64,000 nt of DNA from Oceanithermus desulfurans. GTDB taxonomy: Bacteria; Deinococcota; Deinococci; Deinococcales; Marinithermaceae. Made by a program: the position numbers and the translations under genes. The notes below the pieces were generated by a model, which was given only the letters and a program-made list of their open reading frames with translations, did no database searches and was not told where the DNA came from. Below, piece by piece: positions 10,854 to 19,102 of this stretch. Position 1 is the first letter of the stretch; the number at the start of each line of letters is the position of its first letter. Location of the stretch: NCBI RefSeq assembly GCF_014201675.1, contig NZ_JACHEZ010000005.1:124001-188000 (forward strand), written 5' to 3'.

Positions 10854-11300
10854 CTACCAGGCGGCCGATGATCCATCCTCGGCGTCCGCCTCGTCGTGAA
10901 AGAAAGGTCTTTTTGACAGATTGGCTTTGAGCCAGCCAAGGCGTTTTCACAAGCCCCAGCCCACAGGCCACAGGCTACTAGCTACAAGCTACAAGCTACA
11001 AGCTACAAGCTTTTTACCTCCCCCTCGCGGGAGGTGGCGGCGAAGCCCGTCGGAGGGATCCGGGCCCATGCCGGCGGCGAGGCCGGGACGGCGTCGCCCA
11101 ATAAGCCCCAAGTTGCGGAGGGGCCGCGAACGCTCCCCCTTACCGAAGGGTCACCAGGTCATGGTGCGGTTGCCGTCGTGGCCTTGCCGATGGGGGTGCG
11201 TGTTTCTTCCTACGAAACCTGACGGCCCGGGTACCGCCCGTGGGGACGCCCGTCACCCCGGCTCGTGATACATTGACCTTAGGCGCCCTGGGCGCCCACA
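10854..11300. other. Long non-coding stretch before the riboflavin operon
   Basis: About 450 bases without a believable gene. It includes a TTGACA at 10914 without a matching -10, the 7-base tandem repeat listed separately, and a TACATT box at 11269-11274 that may be the -10 for the riboswitch transcript (start near 11281). Short reading frames here have no coding features. Confidence 0.45.
10981..11011 (+). repeat. Tandem repeat of GCTACAA
   Basis: Four perfect copies of the 7-base unit GCTACAA in a row, plus a partial fifth, preceded by a related GGCTACTA. Non-coding. Such units can change in copy number by slippage. Confidence 0.9.
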
Positions 11301-11430
11301 ACGCAGCTCCTTCGGGGCAGGGTGAAATTCCCGACCGGCGGTGAAAGCCCGCGAAGCCCGGCGCAAAGCGCGGGGCCCGACCCGGTGGAATTCCGGGGCC
11401 GACGGTGAAAGTCCGGATGGGAGGAGGAGG
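11301..11430 (+). promoter_or_regulatory. FMN riboswitch (RFN element)
   Basis: The conserved RFN blocks appear in order: TTCGGGGCAGGGTGAAATTC at 11311, CCGACCGGCGGTGAAAGCCC at 11331, CCCGACCCGGTGGAATTCCG around 11376-11395, and GGGCCGACGGTGAAAGTCCGG then GGGAGGAGG to about 11430. It binds FMN and shuts off the riboflavin genes when FMN is plentiful. A GGGCC-TTC-GGGCC hairpin at 11434-11450 lies in the expression platform, with ribD starting 75 bases on. Confidence 0.95.
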
Positions 11431-11505
11431 TGAAGGGCCTTCGGGCCCGGGTATGGTCTGGAGCCATCAACCCAAAATTCATCGTGCGTCCTGGAGGTCG
11501 CAACC

Positions 11506-12648
11506 TTGAGCTTTAGCGACCTCGACCGCCGTTTCATGCAGCGGGCGCTGGCGCTGGCCGAGCGGGCGCGCGGCCACACGCACCCCAACCCCATCGTGGG
11601 CGCGGTGGTGGTGAAGGACGGCCGCATCGTGGGCGAGGGGTTTCACCCGCGCGCCGGCGAGCCCCACGCCGAGGTCTTCGCCCTGCGCCGGGCGGGAGCG
11701 GCAGCCCGAGGGGGGACGGTCTACGTCACACTCGAGCCCTGCGACCACCACGGCCGCACGCCGCCGTGCTCGCTGGCGCTGCTTGAGTCGGGGGTGGCGC
11801 GCGTCGTCTACGCCGCGTCCGACCCCGGCGAGAAGAGCGGCGGAGGCGCCGAGCGGCTGCGCCGCGGGGGCGTGCGGGTGGAGGCGGGCCTGTTGGAAGA
11901 AGAGGCCAGCGCCCAGAACCGCCCCTTCTTTCACGCGGCGCGCCACGGCCGACCCTTCGTGCTCTGGAAGGCGGCGCTCACCCTCGACGGCCGGGTGGCC
12001 GCGAGCGGCCGGGGCGGCGAGGCCGTTTCGAACGAGCTCAGCCGCCGCGTCGCCCACGGTTACCGCCAAGCTTGCGCGGCGGTCGCGGTGGGCGTGGGCA
12101 CGGTGCTCGCTGACGACCCGGCGCTCACGGTGCGCGAGCCCGACTTTCGCGCTTTCCCCGCGATGATCGAGCCGCCCGAGTTGCGCGACCCGCTCAAGGT
12201 GGTCTTCGACGCCGGGGCGCGAACGCCGCCCGCGGCCCGGCTCTTTGCCCCGGGCCCGCGGGGCGAGCCGGCGAGGGTGCTGGTCTTTGTCGGCAAGGAC
12301 GCCGACGCGGGCCGGGTGCGGGCACTCGAGGCCGCCGGCGCCGAGGTGGCCAGGCTGCCGGCGGGCGAGGGCGGCCTGAGCGTGGCGGCAGCACTCGATG
12401 AACTCTATAGGCGCGGCGTGGATTCGCTGCTCCTCGAAGGCGGGCCCCGGCTCGCGGGATCCTTCGTGCGGGCGGGGCGGGTGGACCGGGCGGCCTTCTT
12501 CGTGGCCCCGCGCCTGCTGGGCGAGGGGCGCGGATTGATCGAAGGTTTTACTTTCGGCTCCATGCCGAAGGCGGCGCGTTTTCTGCCCGAGCGCTCGGAG
12601 GTGCTGGAAGGCGACCTCTGGCTCGAGGGCCGTTTGGAGGTGGACTAG
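11506..12648 (+). CDS. ribD: Bifunctional riboflavin deaminase/reductase RibD
   Basis: A 380-residue enzyme doing the second and third steps of riboflavin synthesis. The N-terminal deaminase has the zinc ligands His54 (PHAEVFAL), Cys79 and Cys88 (TLEPCDHHGRTPPC) and the catalytic Glu56. The C-terminal reductase domain follows from about residue 150 (RPFVLWKAALTLDGRVA) with SLLLEGGPRLAGSF. Start is TTG with GGAGG nine bases before it. It leads the operon under the FMN riboswitch; its stop overlaps the ribE start. Confidence 0.97.
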   Translation: MSFSDLDRRFMQRALALAERARGHTHPNPIVGAVVVKDGRIVGEGFHPRAGEPHAEVFALRRAGAAARGGTVYVTLEPCDHHGRTPPCSLALLESGVARVVYAASDPGEKSGGGAERLRRGGVRVEAGLLEEEASAQNRPFFHAARHGRPFVLWKAALTLDGRVAASGRGGEAVSNELSRRVAHGYRQACAAVAVGVGTVLADDPALTVREPDFRAFPAMIEPPELRDPLKVVFDAGARTPPAARLFAPGPRGEPARVLVFVGKDADAGRVRALEAAGAEVARLPAGEGGLSVAAALDELYRRGVDSLLLEGGPRLAGSFVRAGRVDRAAFFVAPRLLGEGRGLIEGFTFGSMPKAARFLPERSEVLEGDLWLEGRLEVD

Positions 12649-13238
12649 TGTTTACGGGAATCGTGGAAGAGGTGGGCCGGGTGGCGCGGGTGGAGCCCAA
12701 AGGCGGCAACCTGCGCGTCTGGATCGAGGCCGGGCGGGTGCTCGAGGGCACCAAGGTGGGCGACTCGATCGCCACCAGCGGCGCCTGCCTGACCGTGGTC
12801 GAGCTCTCGGAAAGCGGATTCGCGGTCGAGCTGGCCCAGGAGACGGTGAAGCGCACCGCGCCGCGCTGGCGTCCGGGGGCGCGGGTCAACCTGGAACGGG
12901 CCACCCGCGTGGGCGACCGGCTCGACGGCCACCTGGTCACCGGTCACGTGGACGGCGTGGGCCGGGTGACGCGCTTCGACCGCCGCCCCGGCGCCCACGA
13001 CCTTTACGTAGAGGCTCCGCCCGATCTGGCCCGCTACGTCGCCCCCAAGGGCTCGATCACCATCGACGGCGTTTCGCTGACCGTGGTGGGCGTGCGGGAT
13101 CGGGTCTTCTCGGTGACCCTGATCCCCCACACCCTGCAGGTGACCACCCTGGGCGAGCTTAGTGCGGGCGACGCCGTCAACCTGGAGATTGACCTGATTG
13201 CCCGCTACGTCGAACGGCTGCTGGAGGCGAGAACGTGA
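12648..13238 (+). CDS. ribE: Riboflavin synthase, alpha chain
   Basis: A 196-residue riboflavin synthase that dismutates two lumazine molecules into riboflavin and the pyrimidine precursor. Two lumazine-binding repeats are visible: [11 protein letters not shown] at residue 2 and [14 protein letters not shown] near residue 96, each with a [22 protein letters not shown] segment. The start is a GTG whose G is the last base of the ribD stop; the stop overlaps the ribBA start. Length is normal for the family. Confidence 0.97.
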   Translation: MFTGIVEEVGRVARVEPKGGNLRVWIEAGRVLEGTKVGDSIATSGACLTVVELSESGFAVELAQETVKRTAPRWRPGARVNLERATRVGDRLDGHLVTGHVDGVGRVTRFDRRPGAHDLYVEAPPDLARYVAPKGSITIDGVSLTVVGVRDRVFSVTLIPHTLQVTTLGELSAGDAVNLEIDLIARYVERLLEART

Positions 13239-14428
13239 TTCACCCCATCGAAGCGATCATCGAGGACCTGCAAAACGGCAAGCCCGTGATCATGGTGGAC
13301 GACGAGGGGCGTGAGAACGAGGGCGACCTCATCTTCCCGGCCCAGTTCGCCACCAAGAGCCTGGTCAACTTCGCGGTCAAGGAGGCGCGGGGGCTGCTCT
13401 GCGTGGCCCTGACCCCCGAGCGGGCCCAGACGCTGGAGCTGCCGCCCATGGAAAAGCGCAACACCGACCCGCACGGCACCGCCTTCACCGTGAGCGTGGA
13501 CGCCGCGAGCAGCACCACCGGCATCTCGGCGGCCGAGCGGGCGGCCACGATCCGGCTTTTGGCCAAGCCCGGCACGACTCCGGCCGACCTGCGCCGTCCC
13601 GGTCACGTCTTCCCGCTGGTGGCCCGCGAGGGCGGGGTGCTCAGGCGCGCCGGCCACACCGAGGCCACCGTCGACCTCCTGCGCCTGGCGGGTCTGGAGC
13701 CGGTCGGGGCGCTGATCGAGATCATGAAGGAAGACGGCGAGATGGCGCGGCTGCCCGAGCTGGAGGCCTTTGCCGAGCGCCACGGGCTCAAGATCGGCAC
13801 GATCGAGAGCCTGATCCGCTACCGGCTCGAGCGCGGCGACGGCTTCGTGACCCGCGAGGCCGAGGCCATGCTGCCCACCGAGTTCGGCGAGTTTCGCATC
13901 ATCGGTTACCGCAACCGGATCACCGGTGAAGAGCACGCAGCCCTGGTGATGGGCGAGCTCGCCCCCGAGGAACCCGTGCTGGTGCGGATGCACTCCGAGT
14001 GCCTGACCGGCGACGCTCTGCACAGCCTGCGCTGCGACTGCGGCTTCCAGCGCGACCTGGCCATGAAGCGCATCGCCGAGGAGGGGCGCGGGGTGCTCGT
14101 CTACCTGCGCCAGGAAGGGCGCGGCATCGGCCTGGTCAACAAGATCAAGGCCTACCACCTGCAGGACAGCGGCCTGGACACGGTCGAGGCCAACCTGGCG
14201 CTGGGCTTCCCGCCCGACCTGCGCGACTACGGCGTGGGGGCCCAGATCCTCTACGATCTGGGCGTGCGCAAGCTACGGCTCTTGACCAACAACCCCCGCA
14301 AGATCCGGGCGATGGGCGGCTACGGGCTCGAGGTGGTCGAGCGGGTGCCGCTCAGGAGCGGCGACAACGAGCACAACGCGCGCTACCTGAAGGTCAAGCA
14401 GGAAAAGCTGGGGCATTGGATGGATTAG
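13235..14428 (+). CDS. ribBA: RibBA: DHBP synthase / GTP cyclohydrolase II
   Basis: A 397-residue two-domain enzyme that supplies both starting compounds of riboflavin. Residues 1-200 are 3,4-dihydroxy-2-butanone-4-phosphate synthase ([16 protein letters not shown]). Residues 205-397 are GTP cyclohydrolase II with the zinc cysteines in [17 protein letters not shown] and the [12 protein letters not shown] loop. The start is a GTG overlapping the ribE stop by four bases. Translational coupling along ribD-ribE-ribBA is complete. Confidence 0.97.
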   Translation: MIHPIEAIIEDLQNGKPVIMVDDEGRENEGDLIFPAQFATKSLVNFAVKEARGLLCVALTPERAQTLELPPMEKRNTDPHGTAFTVSVDAASSTTGISAAERAATIRLLAKPGTTPADLRRPGHVFPLVAREGGVLRRAGHTEATVDLLRLAGLEPVGALIEIMKEDGEMARLPELEAFAERHGLKIGTIESLIRYRLERGDGFVTREAEAMLPTEFGEFRIIGYRNRITGEEHAALVMGELAPEEPVLVRMHSECLTGDALHSLRCDCGFQRDLAMKRIAEEGRGVLVYLRQEGRGIGLVNKIKAYHLQDSGLDTVEANLALGFPPDLRDYGVGAQILYDLGVRKLRLLTNNPRKIRAMGGYGLEVVERVPLRSGDNEHNARYLKVKQEKLGHWMD

Positions 14429-14512
14429 GGGTTGGGATGTGGGATGTGGGAGGCAGAAACCCAATGCCTTGTGCGTGGTACGTAGTGCGTGGTGCGTGAT
14501 GAAGGAGGAGAG
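14429..14512 (+). other. Spacer with GTGCGTGGT repeats before ribH
   Basis: The only real gap in the riboflavin operon. It holds TGGGATGTGGGATGTGGGA and GTGCGTGGTACGTAGTGCGTGGTGCGTG, simple direct repeats. No terminator is seen, so read-through to ribH is likely. Confidence 0.6.
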
Positions 14513-14965
14513 ATGAAGGAAATCAAGGGAAGCCTGAGCGCCAAAGGGGTCAAGCTGGTGCTGGTGACGAGCCGTTTCAACGAGTTCATCACCAAGCAGT
14601 TGCTCGAGGGCGCGGTGGACGCCTACGAGCGTTTGGGAGGCGATCCGGACGACCTGACCGTGGTCTGGGTTCCGGGGGCGCTCGAGGTACCGCTGGTGGC
14701 CAAGAAGTATGCGGAAAAGAACGACGTGGACGCGGTGGTGGCGCTGGGTTGCGTGATCCGTGGGGCCACCTACCACTTCGAGATCGTGGCGAACCAGTCG
14801 GCCAGCGGCCTGATGAAGGCCAGTCTCGATACCGGTAAGCCCATCATCAACGGCATCCTGACCACCGACACCATCGAGCAGGCCACCGAGCGTGCCGGCA
14901 CCAAGGCGGGCAACAAGGGGGCCGATGCGGTGATGGCCGCGGTGGAGCTGGCGTCGCTGCCATAA
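14513..14965 (+). CDS. ribH: Lumazine synthase (riboflavin synthase beta chain)
   Basis: A 150-residue 6,7-dimethyl-8-ribityllumazine synthase, normal length. Signatures: TSRFNEFITKQLLEGAV at the N-terminus, VPGALEVPLVAKK, ALGCVIRGATYHFEIVANQS with the catalytic His, and GILTTDTIEQATER. Likely assembles as a capsid-like shell. I start it at the ATG with GAAGGAGGAG upstream rather than the earlier GTG. It completes the riboflavin operon. Confidence 0.97.
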   Translation: MKEIKGSLSAKGVKLVLVTSRFNEFITKQLLEGAVDAYERLGGDPDDLTVVWVPGALEVPLVAKKYAEKNDVDAVVALGCVIRGATYHFEIVANQSASGLMKASLDTGKPIINGILTTDTIEQATERAGTKAGNKGADAVMAAVELASLP

Positions 14966-14981
14966 TGGACGAAATGGACGA

Positions 14982-16529
14982 ATGACCTACCTCCGGTACC
15001 TGCCCCACCTCGCCTTCTTCTATCTGGTGTGGCGGGTCTGGGACTACCCTTACTTCATCTACACCGAGCCCCCTTTGTGGGTGGCCGCCGGCGGTCTCGC
15101 GGCGTTGCTCTATTGGGGGCGAAAGGTGCCCGCAGTGGGTTGGTTGTGGCGGGGTTGGGGGCTCCTCACCTGGAGCCTGGCGCCCGGAAACACGCTCGTC
15201 GCGAGCCTCTGGGAACTACCGATTCTCGCAGCTCTTGCTGTGGGCCGCTGGCGATGAGGGCTGGTTGCGTTCAACCTTTTCCTGCTCCTCGTGGGGCTCT
15301 TCACCACGCTTTCGCTTTTTCACTACGGCCTGGTCCAATACTTCTCAAGGTCGGCGCACTACCTTCTGGGAGAGCAAGCGCTGTGGCTCGTTCCGCTCGC
15401 CTTCTACTGGATGCTCACCAAGCCACGCTTTCGCTGGGCTGCCGGCCTGCTGGCCGTGCTGGCCGTCTATGCCGTGCTGATGTCGGGCGCGCGCGCGGCG
15501 TACCTGCCCCTGACCCTCCTCTTACCCGCGCTGGTGTTCTTCGCCGCCAGGGCAGGGACAAAACCCCTGAGGGCGCTCGGCTCCATCGCGCTCGTCTTCC
15601 TGCTCGTGGCCGGCATCGATGCAGCGGTGCCCGGGCACCCGGTGCAAACCGCTCACCTTTACAAAAGCGAAGTAACCCGCCGCGATGCGGGTAATCTGGA
15701 CGAAGGAATAGGAAACATCGGCTCTCGCATCACCATGTGGAAACTAGCGGTGCACATGGTAACGTTGCGGCCGCTGGGCACCGGCAACGGCAGCTACGCC
15801 CAGGTCTTCGAAGGGTTCATGGACATGCCCGAGTTCGACGGGGTGTGGTCGCGCAGCCCGCACAACTACCTGCTCGAGACCTTGGCTACGGGGGGATGGC
15901 CGCGGTTCTTCCTGCTCCTCGTTCTGCTCTGGCCCATCGTTCGCGGTTTCTTCACGGACGACTGGACCTGGGCGCTGGCGGCGGCGGCTATGTGGACGAC
16001 GCTGCTTTTCGACGTGACCGGCTTCATTCCCGGCTTCCTGATCCTGGCGTTTCTGACCCTTGGTCCGCTATTACCGGAAGCCAAACCGGCGCCTTCGTGG
16101 GTTTGGGGTTTGGGGCTGGCGGCGGGTGTCGCCCTCGCTACCTGGTGGTATCTACCCTGTACGGGGCTCGAGTGCGCCATCAAGCGCTACAAAGGGTTTC
16201 CCGGGCGCGTCGAGGACGTCTTGAAAGCTCACCCTGATCGAGCAAATAGCCTACTTACCAAAGCTGAGGAACTGTATCCCGAATCGCCGTGGCCGTTGCT
16301 GGTGCGCATCCGGAATGCTACGAGCGTTAGTGAAAAGAAGGAAGCCCCGGAACGTTTAGATCAAAAGTATCCTTACGCAAATGCCCATTATTTCCGAGCC
16401 CTTATTCGAATATATGCGGAGTCTGGTGATACAAAGACGGCACAAAACTGGCTACGTCTCGCTCGACTCCATTTCCTGCGAAGCCTTTTTGCCGACCCCC
16501 AGAAACCGCCGGAAAGCACAAAACCGTAA
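14982..16529 (+). pseudogene. O-antigen ligase-family membrane protein, in-frame TGA
   Basis: Two frames in the same phase (14982-15257 and from 15258 on) are separated only by a TGA at 15255. Together they give about 515 residues with some 10-12 membrane segments and the Wzy_C/O-antigen ligase pattern: MSGARAAYLPL, NIGSRITMWKLAVHM with PLGTGNGSY, and SPHNYLLETLATGG; the last 130 residues are a soluble TPR-like tail. The second part alone (GTG at 15291, 412 residues) lacks a ribosome site and the first membrane helices. The family joins glycan chains or glycosylates proteins such as pilin, and a pilin gene lies next door. Either a nonsense mutation, a sequencing error or a functional split. 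Confidence 0.7.
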
Positions 16530-16742
16530 TACAGATATATATTACTGTTTACTAACCAAAGTGCAGTTTATTTGTTTTAAGTTATTTAATATCTACAACT
16601 ACGCTTTTTGCTTGCCGCAATGCAATTTTAAGTCACTCATGATATCTGCCAAGTAGGAGAAGATGCCTTCTAAAGGTCTTTTGTTCTTCTTTTGCGGCTC
16701 GTTCTAATTAGTCGCTTCATTGACCGCTTGACCGAATAGGAA
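16530..16742. other. AT-rich intergenic stretch
   Basis: About 210 bases that are strikingly AT-rich (for example TACAGATATATATTACTG and TTTATTTGTTTTAAG) compared with the very GC-rich window. No gene is supported. It suggests acquired DNA or an insertion remnant beside the glycan and pilin genes. Confidence 0.6.
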
Positions 16743-16773
16743 CACCCCCTGCACTAGACCAGCGCAGGGGGTG
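16743..16773 (-). terminator. Hairpin after the pilin gene
   Basis: CACCCCCTGC (16743-16752) pairs exactly with GCAGGGGGTG (16764-16773) across an 11-base loop, 25 bases past the pilin stop. The U-tract is weak, so it is a probable rather than certain terminator; it could also end transcripts from the left. Confidence 0.6.
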
Positions 16774-16798
16774 CGATGTACGATACCGAAGAAGGGGC

Positions 16799-17158
16799 TT
16801 ACGGGTAGGTGTACGAATCTTCGTGACGGCCGGTCACGGAAACCGTGGGGTTGCCGCTGCCGTCATCCTCGACCGTGCAGGCGGTAATGATGTTGCCGGG
16901 ATCGGGAACGCTGTAGCTACCCGCGGTGTAACCACCGGTGCAGTCATCGGTTTCAACAACTGAGTTGTCAGGATCTTCCGCCACGTAGGCGAAGGCAGCC
17001 TTGTACACGTTCTGGCCGTAGGCCGCAGCCGCACGCTTGTCGGCCTGGACGCGAGCCTGGAGCAGGTTGGGGATCAGCACGGCGGCCAGGATGCCGATGA
17101 TCGCGATGACGATCAGCAGCTCGATCAGGGTGAAGCCTTTGGTCTTGTTCTTGCGCAT
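16799..17158 (-). CDS. pilA: Type IV pilin (PilA-like)
   Basis: A 119-residue prepilin. The leader MRKNKTKG is cut after Gly8 by prepilin peptidase, leaving Phe9 and the key Glu13 in GFTLIELLIVIAIIGILAA, the helix that packs in the pilus core. Two cysteines (in DDCTGG and TACTVED) can form the C-terminal disulfide. The start at 17158 has GGAGGGA upstream; a longer frame to 17227 puts extra residues before the short leader and is unlikely. Pili in Thermales serve twitching and DNA uptake. Which pilin paralogue this is cannot be told. Confidence 0.93.
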   Translation of the reverse strand: MRKNKTKGFTLIELLIVIAIIGILAAVLIPNLLQARVQADKRAAAAYGQNVYKAAFAYVAEDPDNSVVETDDCTGGYTAGSYSVPDPGNIITACTVEDDGSGNPTVSVTGRHEDSYTYP

Positions 17159-17479
17159 TCTCTTCCCTCCTACGTTTCCCGCCGATGAGGTATTCATATG
17201 CGGCGGGGTCCTGCGGTAGTGCATCATAGAACCTTGAGCCTTGGGCCGATAAGAGAGGCTTGCCTGTGGTCGATCACGTCTGCCTCTAGAAACCAGATTA
17301 GCCTTCCCGCTGTGGCCGTGCTACCCCCATATGGGGGTAACGGCTTTGGGGGGTAGAGTCGAAGCAGGGTCGTGCAAAGAAAGTCGGCCGAAGATCGGGT
17401 AGAACACCGATCCCTAAACCAATGGACCAAGGTTTACGGGTCCGGGGCGATCCGACCTTTGCGGTTCGGTGCACAATGA
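17159..17479. other. Intergenic region between pilin and exporter genes
   Basis: 321 bases between divergent genes, no gene supported. A minus-strand TATGAT (17223-17228) may be the pilin -10 box, with a weak TTATCG 18 bases before it. It also contains the palindrome at 17322-17339 and a second half-site GGGGGGTA at 17350. Confidence 0.4.
17322..17339. promoter_or_regulatory. Perfect 18-base palindrome, candidate operator
   Basis: TACCCCCATATGGGGGTA is an exact inverted repeat. Its TACCCC...GGGGTA form resembles operators of the CsoR/RcnR metal-sensor family. No csoR or copper ATPase gene is in the window, so the assignment is a guess. It lies 140 bases before the EamA exporter. Confidence 0.4.
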
Positions 17480-18349
17480 ATGGGTATGGGCTACGTCTAC
17501 ATGCTGCTCGCCGCGGCCAGCTGGGCGCTGATCGGCCCGGTTTCGCGCTTGGCGCTGGATTCCGGGATCGCCCCCGTGGAGGTGGCGTTTTGGCGGGCTT
17601 TGTTCGGTGGCGCGTTGTTCGCCGCGCATGCGCTGGCGCGCCGGTTGCCCCGCCCCCGGGGACGCGGCCTGGGAGGCGCCGTGCTCTTTGGGGTGCTGGG
17701 CGTGGCCTTGTTCTACCTGAGCTACCAGTACGCCGTGGCCTACGGGGGTGCGGCGCTGGCCGCGGTGCTGCTCTACACCGCTCCGGCGTGGGTGGTGCTG
17801 GGCAGCCGCGTTTTTCTGGGGCAGCCGATCCGGGCGTACGGCGCAGGTTTGGTGGGCCTGACCCTGCTGGGGGTGACGCTGCTCGCCTGGCCCCTGGACG
17901 GCTGGGCCTTCAACGCAGCCGGCGTGGCGTGGGGGTTGGTGTCGGGGCTGACCTACGCGGGGTACTACGTTTACGGCAAACTGCAGTTCGCGCGTTTCCA
18001 CCCCGTGGCGCTGCTCGCCGTGGCGCTGCCGGTCGGGGCGCTGGTGCTGCTGCCCTGGGTCGAGTTTTCGCACAAGGACGCTGCGGTGTGGGCGGCGCTC
18101 ATCGTCCTCTCGGTGGTCTCGACCTACCTTGCCTACCTCTTCTATGGGCTGGGGCTGCGGCGGCTCGAGGCCACGCGCGCGTCGCTCGTCGCCACCTTGG
18201 AGCCCGTGCTGGCGTCGTGGCTCGCTTTCGTCTGGTGGGGTGAGCGGTTTTCGCTTCTCGGCTACCTGGGAGCGGCGCTGGTGGTGCTGGCGGTCGCGGG
18301 CACCGCGTTGGAACCGTGGCTCAGTCGGCGTAGACCCGCGAAGCGGTGA
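17480..18349 (+). CDS. EamA/DMT-family transporter
   Basis: A 289-residue inner-membrane protein with ten predicted helices in two EamA halves (first half from MLLAAASWALIGPVSRLAL, second from GVAWGLVSGLTYAGYYVYGK). The drug/metabolite transporter superfamily exports small metabolites, often amino acids; the substrate is not readable. Two in-frame ATGs are possible (17480 and 17486). The 3' end overlaps the convergent HNH gene by 29 bases. It is preceded by the palindrome at 17322. Confidence 0.88.
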   Translation: MGMGYVYMLLAAASWALIGPVSRLALDSGIAPVEVAFWRALFGGALFAAHALARRLPRPRGRGLGGAVLFGVLGVALFYLSYQYAVAYGGAALAAVLLYTAPAWVVLGSRVFLGQPIRAYGAGLVGLTLLGVTLLAWPLDGWAFNAAGVAWGLVSGLTYAGYYVYGKLQFARFHPVALLAVALPVGALVLLPWVEFSHKDAAVWAALIVLSVVSTYLAYLFYGLGLRRLEATRASLVATLEPVLASWLAFVWWGERFSLLGYLGAALVVLAVAGTALEPWLSRRRPAKR

Positions 18350-18851
18350 CCGGAAGGAACGGCACCCACTCCTCGGGAACCTCGCGCAGCTCGAAGGTGA
18401 TCCAGGCCAGATAGCCGGGGGCCGAGGGTTTGCGGAGCAGGGGCATGCCGGCTTCCTCGGGGGTGCGGTCGCCCTTGCGGGTGTTGCAGGCGTGGCAGGC
18501 GGCCACCAGGTTCTCCCACGCGTCGCGGCCGCCGCGGCTGCGCGGAAGCACGTGATCGATGGTCAGGTGGTTCGAGCGCTTCCCGCAGTACTGGCAGGTG
18601 AATCCGTCGCGGCGCAGCACGTTGCGCCGGTTAAGAGCAAGCCGCCCCAGGGGGCGGCGGATCATGCGGCGCAGGCGGATCACCGAGGGGACCGGCACCC
18701 GACGGCTGGGGGTGCGCAAGAAGTGCTGGCTTAGGGTGACGGCGTCGGCGGTTTCGTTCTGCACGAGGATGACGCCGCGGCGTATCGTGGTCAACCCCAA
18801 GGGCTCGTAACCGGCGTTGAGCACCAGGATGCGCGGCGCGTTCAGGTTCAT
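18321..18851 (-). CDS. HNH endonuclease domain protein
   Basis: A 176-residue protein with a zinc-containing HNH nuclease domain: CQYC, then LTIDHVLPRSRGG, ENLVAACHACNTRKGD. The N-terminal 75 residues (PRILVLNAGYEPLGLTTIRRGVIL) are the conserved extension of a widespread stand-alone HNH family of unknown role. The His, Asn and His ligands and both Cys pairs are present, so it is probably an active DNA nuclease. There is no methyltransferase next to it, so restriction is not indicated. A TAAGAT box lies nine bases before the ATG. Confidence 0.9.
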   Translation of the reverse strand: MNLNAPRILVLNAGYEPLGLTTIRRGVILVQNETADAVTLSQHFLRTPSRRVPVPSVIRLRRMIRRPLGRLALNRRNVLRRDGFTCQYCGKRSNHLTIDHVLPRSRGGRDAWENLVAACHACNTRKGDRTPEEAGMPLLRKPSAPGYLAWITFELREVPEEWVPFLPVTASRVYAD

Positions 18852-18863
18852 CTTGCGTCTATC

Positions 18864-19097
18864 TTAATCGTTTTCCGGGGGCTCCTGCCCGGCGGTGGGT
18901 TCGAAGCGCTTCAGGTACCACCAGCCCGCAAACAACAGCAACAGGTACGCCCCCGAAGCCCAGGGGGAGTGCGACACGAAGAGGTAGAGCGCCGGGACGG
19001 CCAGGAAGGCCACGGCCCAGCGCTGCCCGGCGAGCCAGCCGCGCACGGCCAGCATGAAGCTCAGGAGCATCAAGAGCCCGGCGAAGAAGGGGTCCAT
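18864..19097 (-). CDS. Small membrane protein of unknown function
   Basis: A 77-residue protein with two or three hydrophobic stretches (FFAGLLMLLSFMLAV, AVAFLAVPALYLFV and GAYLLLLFAGWWYL) and a short acidic tail. Not recognised. A TAGGCT box lies seven bases before the ATG, consistent with a leaderless message. It follows the metallo-beta-lactamase gene closely. Confidence 0.7.
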   Translation of the reverse strand: MDPFFAGLLMLLSFMLAVRGWLAGQRWAVAFLAVPALYLFVSHSPWASGAYLLLLFAGWWYLKRFEPTAGQEPPEND

Positions 19098-19102
19098 GGG
19101 CT

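Noticed and set aside
10981-11011. CRISPR array
   Set aside because: The repeat unit is 7 bases with no spacers, and no cas genes are in the window.
11034-11222. 62-residue frame in the gap before the FMN riboswitch
   Set aside because: No ribosome site, no pattern, and overlapping frames on both strands are equally open.
16381-16656. 91-residue plus-strand frame running from the ligase tail into the AT-rich gap
   Set aside because: It overlaps the ligase-type gene in another phase, has no ribosome site and no recognisable features; it is open mainly because of base composition.
17224-17430. 68-residue minus-strand frame before the pilin
   Set aside because: No coding features, and it contains the palindrome and likely promoter elements.
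18321-18851. Restriction system or mobile intron around the HNH gene
   Set aside because: No methyltransferase, integrase or intron-like sequence nearby; the protein matches a stand-alone HNH family.
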